Below, piece after piece: positions 6,790 through 12,593 of a DNA stretch of 12,593 bases; within the stretch, counting starts at the first letter, position 1; every line of letters starts with the position of its first letter. Source of the DNA: Bifidobacterium breve (lineage in GTDB: Bacteria > Actinomycetota > Acidimicrobiia > Acidimicrobiales > Ilumatobacteraceae); NCBI GenBank assembly GCA_943325425.2, contig CALPPJ020000013.1, forward strand, positions 1 to 12,593. The letters are read 5' to 3'. The notes beneath the pieces are model-generated. The model searched no databases, had not been told where the DNA came from, and worked only from the letters and a program-made list of their open reading frames with translations. The translations under genes and the position numbers were made by a program.

Positions 6790-8084
6790 TATTTCGTTCC
6801 AGTCTGCGATGAAAGATCTACATGGGCGAGAGCCCACATCGTGTCCATCAGAATATTGGTTCCGGCTACTAGGTCTTCGGTATTTGTAAATTCCGCTGGG
6901 TTATGACTGATGCCCTGAACCGATGGCGTAAAGATCATCGTAGTGGGGCACACTCGCGCCAACATTTGGGCATCATGACCTGCACCTGACGGCATCAACA
7001 TGACCGAACGCTGGTGGTGTTGAGCTAAATCAGCAATGAGACCGGTCAACTGCTCATCAAACTCAACTGGTTCGAAGCGTGCTAACACTCGCGAAGAAAT
7101 AGTGACTCCTTCAGCCTCAGCCAATTCGGCAATCTTTTGAGCGATTTTTACTTCAACCTCGCACAGCAACTTTTCATCGGTGTTGCGAACATCAAGAGTA
7201 AGAGTGGCACTTTTGGGAACGACATTGATCAAGTTCGGCTGCAAATCGATTTTGCCGACGGTACACACTTGGTTACCGCCGTACTCGCGAGCGATTTGCC
7301 GTAGATACACCGCAATTTCTGCGGCGATGTAAGCCGGATCATGTCGAAGTGACATCGGGGTCGTGCCAGCGTGGTTACTTTGACCAGTAATCGTTACTTC
7401 TTGCCACGAAATTCCTTGCACCCCAGTCACAGCACCGATTTGTACTCCTTCGGCTTCGAGTCGTGGGCCTTGTTCAATATGCAATTCAACGAATGCGTGT
7501 GGAGCGGCGCTCGGACACGGCGATGAACCGGCATATCCGATGCGTTGCAGTTCTTCACCCAAAACAGCGCCATCAATCGCGACCGTATCTAAAGCAGCCT
7601 CGAGGGACATTCCTCCGACGTACACCAATGAACCGAGCATGTCTGGCTGAAAACGTGCGCCCTCTTCATTAGTAAAAACTCCCACTGAAATGGGGCGAGC
7701 CGGAGTTGCACCTGCGGACATCAAAGTTTCAATCACTTCAAGACCAGCGATGACTCCGAGGTTTCCGTCATAACGCCCGCCTGTACGAACAGTGTCAATG
7801 TGACTGCCTGTCATGACTGGCAATCCTGATCCCACGTTCCAGGTGCCCACGATGTTGCCCACACCATCGACAGAAATATCGAGACCGAGGTCTTTCATCC
7901 ATGTCATCACCAAGTCGCGCCCATCGCGATCAGCGTCGGTCAAGGCCAGACGACACGATCCGCCGCCATCAATGGGACCAATAGACGCCAGTTCATCCAG
8001 GCGTCCCAATAAGCGGTCCTGAGAGATGCAATGACCCTGCATCGACGGAAGATTCAGGTCAAGAAAGGGGACTGCAGTTGCCAC
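6789..8084 (-). CDS. M20-family N-carbamoyl-L-amino-acid hydrolase / allantoate amidohydrolase
   Basis: Dimetal hydrolase of 431 residues from the Zn-dependent amidase/carbamoylase branch of peptidase family M20. Metal ligands are visible as H95 (GSHIDTV), D106 (GGRYDGNLGV), E140-E141 (TNEEGARF), H202 (ELHIEQGP) and H394 (GISHNPAEF). The dimerisation/lid domain contains GQSNHAGTTPM and the sequence DVRNTD, both typical of the family. Substrates in this family are N-carbamoyl-L-amino acids, allantoate or ureidoglycolate-like compounds; motifs alone do not separate these. It is the first gene of the five-gene operon. GTG 8084 is the start: no Shine-Dalgarno precedes it, but TAAACT (minus strand) ends 6 bases upstream, suggesting leaderless translation. 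ATG 8042 (residue 15) is an alternative, since family similarity begins only near residue 22 (DRLLGRLDELASIG). Its pairing with an unrelated D-type carbamoylase suggests complementary stereochemistry or successive ureido removal. Confidence 0.87.
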   Translation of the reverse strand: MATAVPFLDLNLPSMQGHCISQDRLLGRLDELASIGPIDGGGSCRLALTDADRDGRDLVMTWMKDLGLDISVDGVGNIVGTWNVGSGLPVMTGSHIDTVRTGGRYDGNLGVIAGLEVIETLMSAGATPARPISVGVFTNEEGARFQPDMLGSLVYVGGMSLEAALDTVAIDGAVLGEELQRIGYAGSSPCPSAAPHAFVELHIEQGPRLEAEGVQIGAVTGVQGISWQEVTITGQSNHAGTTPMSLRHDPAYIAAEIAVYLRQIAREYGGNQVCTVGKIDLQPNLINVVPKSATLTLDVRNTDEKLLCEVEVKIAQKIAELAEAEGVTISSRVLARFEPVEFDEQLTGLIADLAQHHQRSVMLMPSGAGHDAQMLARVCPTTMIFTPSVQGISHNPAEFTNTEDLVAGTNILMDTMWALAHVDLSSQTGTK

Positions 8085-8090
8085 GGGCTA

Positions 8091-8096
8091 AGTTTA
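8091..8096 (-). promoter_or_regulatory. Likely -10 box of the catabolic operon
   Basis: On the minus strand TAAACT matches TAnnnT and ends 6 bases before GTG 8084, the spacing expected if transcription starts at the first base of the start codon. No convincing -35 box is visible about 17 bases further upstream. It lies inside the right arm of a palindrome, so a bound repressor would cover it. Confidence 0.45.
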
Positions 8097-8107
8097 CATT
8101 TTGTAAA
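8093..8107. promoter_or_regulatory. Palindromic operator candidate
   Basis: The plus strand reads TTTACA-TTT-TGTAAA, a perfect 6-base inverted repeat around a 3-base centre. It lies in the 72-base divergent region between the operon (GTG 8084) and the TauE-like permease (ATG 8157). Outside it, GGCT and AGCC also pair, slightly off-centre. The size and symmetry suit a dimeric helix-turn-helix regulator such as a GntR-, TetR- or IclR-type protein; no regulator gene is in the window. It overlaps the operon -10 box, which suggests repression when bound. Confidence 0.45.
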
Positions 8108-8156
8108 GCCAATTGCCGATGACCAACGACCGGCCTGACGACAAGAATCGGAACCA

Positions 8157-8888
8157 ATGTCTGCCAGCGAAATCATCGTTTTATTGCTGGCAGTCGGAGT
8201 GGCCGCAATCGTGCAGAACATTGTGGGATTCGGATTTGCACTCTTGGCGGTACCCCTGATGGTTTTGGCCGTTGACCCCCATGACGCGGTCGTCATTTCA
8301 ACGTTCCTCGGGTTGGGAAGTTCGAGTTTTCAAGCACTGAATGGCCGTCGCGACGCTCAATGGCCACTAGTAGCGAGATTGTCGGTTTCGGCTCTCATGG
8401 GTATTCCCTTCGGTCTTTTGGTCTTCAATCATGTTGACGAACAGGTGCTCAAAGGCTGTCTAGCCAGCGGAATTTTCTTGGCAGTATTTTTCTTGGCGCG
8501 GAATACAAATTTCAGGCACGTCAGCCAACGTCTAGAAATAACGGCTGGTTTCCTCAGTGGGGCCCTGTCTTCGTCTTTATCGACGAATGGGCCGCCCTTA
8601 GTTTTCGCATTACAGAGTCGAGGTTTACCGATCGCTCAGTTTCGAGCGACAATTAGCGCGACTTTCACCATTTCTGGAGTGATAACTCTTGCGTCATTTA
8701 TCGCATTGGGTGATGTCAATTCAGATTCTCTCATTGGTGTCGTGATCAGTTTGCCCATACTCGGTTTAGGAATTCTGCTCGGACAGAAACTCAAACCACG
8801 ATTAAACGAAGAGAACGCTCGGCGATTCGTACTGATGCTTTTGCTAGCAGCTGGCTGTTCTGCGCTGATCGGCGCAATCGTTGGCTAG
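8157..8888 (+). CDS. TauE/SafE-family membrane permease
   Basis: Integral membrane protein of 243 residues with about eight hydrophobic segments and the two related halves typical of TauE/SafE anion transporters. The first half has NIVGFGFALLAVPLMVL and the second has FLSGALSSSLSTNGPPLVFAL, matching the Gly/Pro-rich repeats of the family. Known members move small organic or sulfur-containing anions (sulfite, sulfoacetate and similar), often by export, but most are uncharacterised. ATG 8157 starts just after a region with only a weak GGAA. The gene is divergent from the carbamoylase/XdhD operon and shares its control region, so it may move a substrate or acidic product of that pathway; this is inference. 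It ends 13 bases before the convergent hydrolase gene, with no room for a normal hairpin terminator. Confidence 0.82.
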   Translation: MSASEIIVLLLAVGVAAIVQNIVGFGFALLAVPLMVLAVDPHDAVVISTFLGLGSSSFQALNGRRDAQWPLVARLSVSALMGIPFGLLVFNHVDEQVLKGCLASGIFLAVFFLARNTNFRHVSQRLEITAGFLSGALSSSLSTNGPPLVFALQSRGLPIAQFRATISATFTISGVITLASFIALGDVNSDSLIGVVISLPILGLGILLGQKLKPRLNEENARRFVLMLLLAAGCSALIGAIVG

Positions 8889-8901
8889 CGAACACGTTGC
8901 C

Positions 8902-9624
8902 TTAACCCGCGAAAATCGTCGTCCATTGATCTTTTGACATTGGCTTCAAGACAAAGTTGTGTTGCTGTACTTGTCCAAGAGTTTCATGCGCTGGTTGCGA
9001 GTATTGGTGACCTGGATAAATGATTGTTGAGCTTGGCAGGCTGTTGAGTGTTTGCAAACTGTGATACATCATCTCTGGATCGCTCCCCGGCAAGTCGGTA
9101 CGTCCACAACCATCAAGAAAAAGCGTGTCACCAGAAATCAAACAACCGTCCACTAAAAAGCACTGAGACCCGGGAGTATGACCAGGCGTGTGCACCAAAG
9201 TGATTTCAACTGATCCCACCTTCACGATGTCACCAGCCTCATGCGCAACGAGATCGGTCTCAGAAACACCCGTGGTTCGCAACACCCAAGGAGCTTCCTC
9301 TTTATTGACATGAATACCGACTGATCCATGTTCGAGCAATCGAGTAATTCCTTCAATTCGGTAGTTCATCATTGAACCCCCGATGTGATCAGGGTGATAG
9401 TGCGTTGCTAACGCCCCAGTGATTTTCATTCCGTCATGAGCGGCGACAGCAATGAGGTCATCAACGGCATAGGCAGGATCAATCACCATGCACTCACCGG
9501 TCGAACGGTCACCAATGAGATACACGAAGTTGACCATTTGTTGCGCCAGTGGGTCTCCAACCGCGAAGTCACGACCAGAAAGCAATTGTTTGAAATACAC
9601 CTGATTATTGGCATCGTCAGTCAC
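8902..9624 (-). CDS. Metallo-beta-lactamase-fold hydrolase (glyoxalase II/ETHE1-like)
   Basis: Soluble 240-residue metallohydrolase. The metal site is complete: H75-x-H77-x-D79-H80 (THYHPDHIGG), H149 (HTPGHTPGS), D166 (SGDTLF) and H206 (YPGHQY). The segment GDTLFLDGCGRTDLPGSDP resembles the corresponding part of hydroxyacylglutathione hydrolases and persulfide dioxygenases (ETHE1). The substrate could therefore be a thioester or a low-molecular-weight thiol persulfide. Actinobacteria generally use thiols other than glutathione, so the exact substrate is open. GTG 9624 is the start: TACCCT on the minus strand ends 6 bases upstream, and there is no Shine-Dalgarno, which suits a leaderless transcript. 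The gene is convergent with the TauE-like permease (13-base gap). ETHE1-like hydrolases and TauE/SafE permeases sometimes occur together in sulfur metabolism, but convergent orientation is weak evidence for that here. Confidence 0.85.
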   Translation of the reverse strand: MTDDANNQVYFKQLLSGRDFAVGDPLAQQMVNFVYLIGDRSTGECMVIDPAYAVDDLIAVAAHDGMKITGALATHYHPDHIGGSMMNYRIEGITRLLEHGSVGIHVNKEEAPWVLRTTGVSETDLVAHEAGDIVKVGSVEITLVHTPGHTPGSQCFLVDGCLISGDTLFLDGCGRTDLPGSDPEMMYHSLQTLNSLPSSTIIYPGHQYSQPAHETLGQVQQHNFVLKPMSKDQWTTIFAG

Positions 9625-9630
9625 GTTTCT

Positions 9631-9636
9631 AGGGTA
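9631..9636 (-). promoter_or_regulatory. Likely -10 box of the metallo-beta-lactamase-fold gene
   Basis: On the minus strand TACCCT matches TAnnnT and ends 6 bases before GTG 9624, the same geometry as the operon promoter. No clear -35 box is seen. Confidence 0.4.
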
Positions 9637-9698
9637 GACGCTCGGCTAGGGCCGTCGCTTGATGGAAGCAGTGTTGTATCAGGCAGGACCCCGCCTTC

Positions 9699-9704
9699 TA
9701 ACAT
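9699..9704 (+). promoter_or_regulatory. Likely -10 box of the ProA-like dehydrogenase gene
   Basis: TAACAT lies 7 bases before ATG 9712, compatible with a leaderless start at that ATG. It overlaps the other candidate ATG at 9703, which makes 9712 the better start if this box is real. A TTGTAT at 9674-9679 is a weak -35 candidate with a long 19-base spacer. The rest of the 9625-9711 gap shows nothing further. Confidence 0.35.
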
Positions 9705-9711
9705 GACACTC

Positions 9712-11220
9712 ATGACCATTACACCCGCGCCAGTGGCCTTACGTATAAATCAGGGTGTTCTTGATTCGCTGGTCGAAGGACAAAAAATCCCTTTTGGCGG
9801 AAATCGGTGGTCTGCTGTTTCGGCACAACTCGCCCAGGATTTCCGTTCCGGGGACAGCCTTGTTGTTGTGCAGGACAGTGGCGATCTTTTGCACATCCCT
9901 GCGTCAGTGGCTGAGATAGCAAATACCGCGGTGACAAATGCACAATTGGCATTTACCCAACTAGCGACAATCGAAGCCAAGCAAATCAGCAAGTTTTACG
10001 ATTCCTTCGCCACCAATTTGCAAGACGAGACGATCTTTCGCCGGATTAAGGCTGCGAATGACATTGATGTTGAAAGCGCCACTCAGCGAGGCCGGTCAAC
10101 AACTCGATTGCACATCAACGAAAAGATGCGCCTTGATATGGTCGCTGCCCTCCACATGTGGCGTGACCTGCCCGACACTACATCCGCAGGTACCGAGACG
10201 GTGACACACGATTCTTGGTCGGTCGAGGTTCACAAAGCACCGCTAGGTGTTGTCGGATTTGTGTTTGAGGGTCGACCGAACGTATTCGCCGATGCCACTG
10301 GTGTTCTTCGTTCGGGCAACACGGTTGTTTTCCGAATCGGTAGTGATGCCCTCAATACCGCTCGGGCGATTATGGAATTTGCATTGGTGCCGGCACTTCA
10401 AGAGAACGAACTGCCGCTTGGGTGCGTACAACTTGTTGATTCACCCGAGCGTTCTGCTGGATATGCCTTATTCTCCCATGCTGCTCTATCCCTTGCTGTC
10501 GCGCGCGGTAGCGGTGAGGCAGTGGCGCAACTCGGGGCAGTAGCGCGTCAATCCGGCATTCCGGTCAGTCTTCATGGCACTGGCGGGGCGTGGAGCATCG
10601 CGGGACAAAGCGCCGATGCCCAAGATCTTGCGCACATCATTAGCCATTCTTTGGACCGCAAGGTCTGCAACACATTGAACGTCTGTTGTGTGCCGCTCGA
10701 TCGTCATGATTTGCTCTTATCCGTTCTGAATGGCGCAGTCTTAGCTGCCAAAGCCCGTCAGGCGAAACTGATCGTTCACGCAGCCGGACCTTTCACATCT
10801 CAGGTTCTCCGAGAAATGTATTCCTCCACATTTCTTTTTGATCTCGTTGAACACGAGGATGACAAGGTGTTAGCCACTGAATGGGAGTGGGACAATCAAC
10901 CAGAGTTCACGTTGCGACTTGTTTCAGACCTTGATGAAGCACTTGAACTTTTCAATACTTACAGCCCGCATTTCGTTCTTTCCATGATCAGTACCAATCA
11001 AGACGAAGTTGATCATGCGTACAAATCCACCGAATCACCTTTCTTCGGTAACGGATTTACCCGCTGGGTAGACGGCCAGTACGCACTCAAGCGACCCGAA
11101 CTCGGCCTATCAAATTGGCAAAACGGAAGACTTTTTGCTCGAGGAGGAATTTTGTCAGGCGATGGGGTATTTACGACTCGCTATGTGATGAAACAGTCCG
11201 ATCCTCAGCAGCATCGCTAA
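9712..11220 (+). CDS. ProA-related aldehyde dehydrogenase (divergent glutamate-5-semialdehyde dehydrogenase family)
   Basis: A 502-residue member of the aldehyde dehydrogenase superfamily closest to ProA (gamma-glutamyl phosphate reductase). Matching segments are PLGVVGFVFEGRPNVFADA and SGNTVVFRIGSDA (ProA GVIYEARPNV...KSGNAVILRGG), the presumed catalytic C319 in KVCNTLN (ProA VCNALE), and a C-terminal stretch ending LFARGGILSGDGVFTTRYVM (ProA HARGPMGLEELTTYKY). It differs in several ways. There are about 75 extra N-terminal residues; the ProA segment just before the catalytic Cys (typically CHVYVD) is HGTGGAWSIAG; and the ProA VNASTRF region reads GNGFTRW. It may reduce or oxidise a different acyl phosphate or semialdehyde. 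ATG 9712 (or 9703) is chosen; the frame opens at 9436, but that extension lies over the opposite-strand hydrolase gene and looks non-coding. It ends 3 bases before the convergent FAD oxidoreductase. Confidence 0.75.
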   Translation: MTITPAPVALRINQGVLDSLVEGQKIPFGGNRWSAVSAQLAQDFRSGDSLVVVQDSGDLLHIPASVAEIANTAVTNAQLAFTQLATIEAKQISKFYDSFATNLQDETIFRRIKAANDIDVESATQRGRSTTRLHINEKMRLDMVAALHMWRDLPDTTSAGTETVTHDSWSVEVHKAPLGVVGFVFEGRPNVFADATGVLRSGNTVVFRIGSDALNTARAIMEFALVPALQENELPLGCVQLVDSPERSAGYALFSHAALSLAVARGSGEAVAQLGAVARQSGIPVSLHGTGGAWSIAGQSADAQDLAHIISHSLDRKVCNTLNVCCVPLDRHDLLLSVLNGAVLAAKARQAKLIVHAAGPFTSQVLREMYSSTFLFDLVEHEDDKVLATEWEWDNQPEFTLRLVSDLDEALELFNTYSPHFVLSMISTNQDEVDHAYKSTESPFFGNGFTRWVDGQYALKRPELGLSNWQNGRLFARGGILSGDGVFTTRYVMKQSDPQQHR

Positions 11221-11223
11221 ACA

Positions 11224-12593
11224 TCAACCTCCAGAGATCTTGTCAATGATTCCGTTGATGATCCGTGCCGGTCGGCCTGTTTTGTCTTCTTTCCGATCAG
11301 CCAACATTGCCAATTTTGTCAACGAGTTCACTGCAACGTAACGCAACGGTTCAATCTCCCATTTCTTTGAGAAGTGATTGACACACGAAAGTCGCGTTAT
11401 TTCGGATGACCTTTCGCAAACCAAATCTGCCAGGATTCGCCCCGCCAAATTAGACGTGGCCACTCCGTCGCCGACGTAGCCTCCTGCAGATCCAAGACCG
11501 GATTCAGGATTAAACGAAACATTAAAGGTCCAGTCGCGAGGTGCAGCAAGAGGCCCACCCCAGTGATGCGTGAATTCGGTCCGATCAAGAATTGGAAATA
11601 GTTCAATTAATGTGGAGCGCAACTCGTGTGCAACCTTTTGATTGAAATCAAAACTCGGCAAGATCTTGGAACCGAAGTGATACGGAGCACCGCGACCTCC
11701 GAACGCCAACCGATTATCGGTAGTTCTCTGACCATAAATGATCATGTTTCGTCCGTCGTTGAATGAAGGACGTCGATCTAATCCGATCTCGGACCAGACG
11801 TCAGCCGAAAGTGGTTCGGTTGCGACCATCATTGAATACAACGGAATCACTGATCGCTTATCCTGCGAAAAACCAGAGGAGAAGGCTTCAGTTGTTCGAA
11901 GAACAACTTTGGCCTGATACGTGCGCTGTTGAGTGTGCACTTGGCCCGGCGCATACGACAGAACTGGTGAGTTTTCGATAATCGCTGTGCCTTGGGAACG
12001 AACAGCAGCGGCTAGGCCAAGACAAAGCTTTTTCGGATGTAGTACTGCACTGTGCAGATCAAGAAACCCACCGTTCGTTTCAGACATTTGCACAAGATTC
12101 AAAGATTCATCTCGATCTAACAATTGGTAGAAATCTTCGCCATATCCGTATTCACGAAGATTGCGAATTTGACTGGTCGCTCGTTCATACTGATTCGCCG
12201 AACGAAGAACCTGAATTGAACCGCCGAGCGCAAAATCGCAATCAATACCCAAAGCGACAGTACGAGTCTTGATCTCGTCCAAGGTTGCGAACATGGCATT
12301 TTGCATGGCGATAGCTTGCTCACGTCCGTGTCGGCGAGCAATTGAATCTAATGACATTGGCATGATCGTTGAACACCAACCGCCGTTGCGACCACTTGCA
12401 CCAAATCCAACCGAATTCTTTTCAATGATGGCGATTTTTACAGAGGGTTCAATGAGGTGGATGTAATAGGCAGACCACAGACCCGTGTAGCCAGCACCAA
12501 TAATCAGAACATCAAACTCGTCGCGTCCATCATCGTCAACACCATACGAAAATTCTTGATCATCAATCTCATTCCACAGGCATTTCTCAGGAA
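11224..12593 (-). CDS. FAD-dependent oxidoreductase, DAO family (PuuB-like); 5' end outside window
   Basis: The frame is open from the TGA at 11224-11226 to the right edge, giving 456 visible residues. The ATG at 12363 is internal, because the preceding 77 codons encode the FAD-binding core: DVLIIGAGYTGLWSAYYI (GxGxxG Rossmann motif), IAIIEKNSVGFGASGRNGGW (Glu at the end of strand two, then the ASGRNGG motif of DAO-type oxidases). No in-frame start is visible before the edge, and family members begin only slightly further upstream (an SLWxxTL-like segment; here CLWNEI), so perhaps 5-20 residues are missing. The C-terminal part has GGYVGDGVATSNLAGRILADL, the usual second flavin-contacting segment. 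Relatives such as PuuB (gamma-glutamylputrescine oxidase) oxidise amines or amino acids, releasing an aldehyde or keto acid. The substrate here is unknown. It is convergent with the ProA-like gene. Confidence 0.85.
   Translation of the reverse strand, partial: PEKCLWNEIDDQEFSYGVDDDGRDEFDVLIIGAGYTGLWSAYYIHLIEPSVKIAIIEKNSVGFGASGRNGGWCSTIMPMSLDSIARRHGREQAIAMQNAMFATLDEIKTRTVALGIDCDFALGGSIQVLRSANQYERATSQIRNLREYGYGEDFYQLLDRDESLNLVQMSETNGGFLDLHSAVLHPKKLCLGLAAAVRSQGTAIIENSPVLSYAPGQVHTQQRTYQAKVVLRTTEAFSSGFSQDKRSVIPLYSMMVATEPLSADVWSEIGLDRRPSFNDGRNMIIYGQRTTDNRLAFGGRGAPYHFGSKILPSFDFNQKVAHELRSTLIELFPILDRTEFTHHWGGPLAAPRDWTFNVSFNPESGLGSAGGYVGDGVATSNLAGRILADLVCERSSEITRLSCVNHFSKKWEIEPLRYVAVNSLTKLAMLADRKEDKTGRPARIINGIIDKISGG

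Noticed and set aside
6790..6837. Carbamoylase start at 6837
   Set aside because: The extra 16 residues lie inside the upstream gene and do not match the family; the ATG coupled to the stop (TAATG) fits the known N-terminus.
8054..8296. 80-codon minus-strand open frame across the divergent promoter
   Set aside because: It overlaps the start of the M20 gene and the TauE-like gene in other frames, and its Thr/Ser/Ala-rich sequence is unlike a conserved protein.
9436..9711. Upstream extension of the ProA-like frame to a start at 9436 (594 residues)
   Set aside because: It lies antisense to the well-supported metallo-beta-lactamase-fold gene (9436-9624) and then covers the divergent promoter gap. 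The sequence is unlike any ProA N-terminus, and ATG 9712 has a promoter-like box.
9625..9711. Possible hairpin around GGC...GCC in the divergent gap
   Set aside because: The stem is only three base pairs with a long loop and no U-tract, too weak to call a terminator or RNA element.
11224..12363. FAD oxidoreductase beginning at ATG 12363
   Set aside because: The same frame continues without a stop to the window edge and encodes the essential GxGxxG FAD-binding motif, so that ATG is internal.

Overview
The window is a compact stretch of bacterial chromosome with about nine complete genes, two genes cut by the window edges, and almost no intergenic DNA (the largest gap is 87 bases). No RNA gene, mobile element or CRISPR array was seen. 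Several coding regions start with GTG, lack a Shine-Dalgarno site and have a TAnnnT box 6-7 bases upstream. That leaderless style, a Mer-type flavin/F420 oxidoreductase and mid-range base composition suggest an uncultured actinobacterium, perhaps a small-genome planktonic one. This placement is inferred and only moderately supported.

Left edge (1-1127): an unrecognised multi-pass membrane protein on the minus strand, cut by the edge, is divergent from a phosphatidylcholine synthase (Pcs) on the plus strand. The Pcs carries the full family motif DGx2ARx12Gx3Dx3D, so the cell may make choline lipids from choline and CDP-diacylglycerol.

Centre (1116-8084, minus strand): five genes are packed like one operon. 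In transcription order they are an M20-family N-carbamoyl-L-amino-acid/allantoate amidohydrolase, a nitrilase-family N-carbamoyl-D-amino-acid amidohydrolase, a fused [2Fe-2S]/molybdopterin xanthine dehydrogenase-like protein (XdhD type), an unusually short SsnA-like amidohydrolase, and a luciferase-like flavin/F420 oxidoreductase. The first three junctions overlap or nearly abut (TAATG, ATGACTGA, TGATATG). The set looks like a catabolic route for a purine- or hydantoin-like nitrogen heterocycle: hydroxylation by the Mo enzyme, ring deamination or opening by the amidohydrolase, and carbamoyl removal by two unrelated hydrolases, with release of ammonia and CO2. A TauE/SafE permease (8157-8888) is transcribed divergently and shares a 72-base promoter region. 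That region holds a palindrome, TTTACA-TTT-TGTAAA, overlapping the likely -10 box of the operon. The substrate is not determined by the sequence.

Right part (8902-12593): a metallo-beta-lactamase-fold hydrolase (minus) is convergent with the permease and divergent from a ProA-related aldehyde dehydrogenase (plus) that is longer and more divergent than ordinary ProA. Convergent to that is a DAO-type FAD oxidoreductase (PuuB-like) that runs off the right edge. The sequence shows no clear functional link between these three genes and the central operon.
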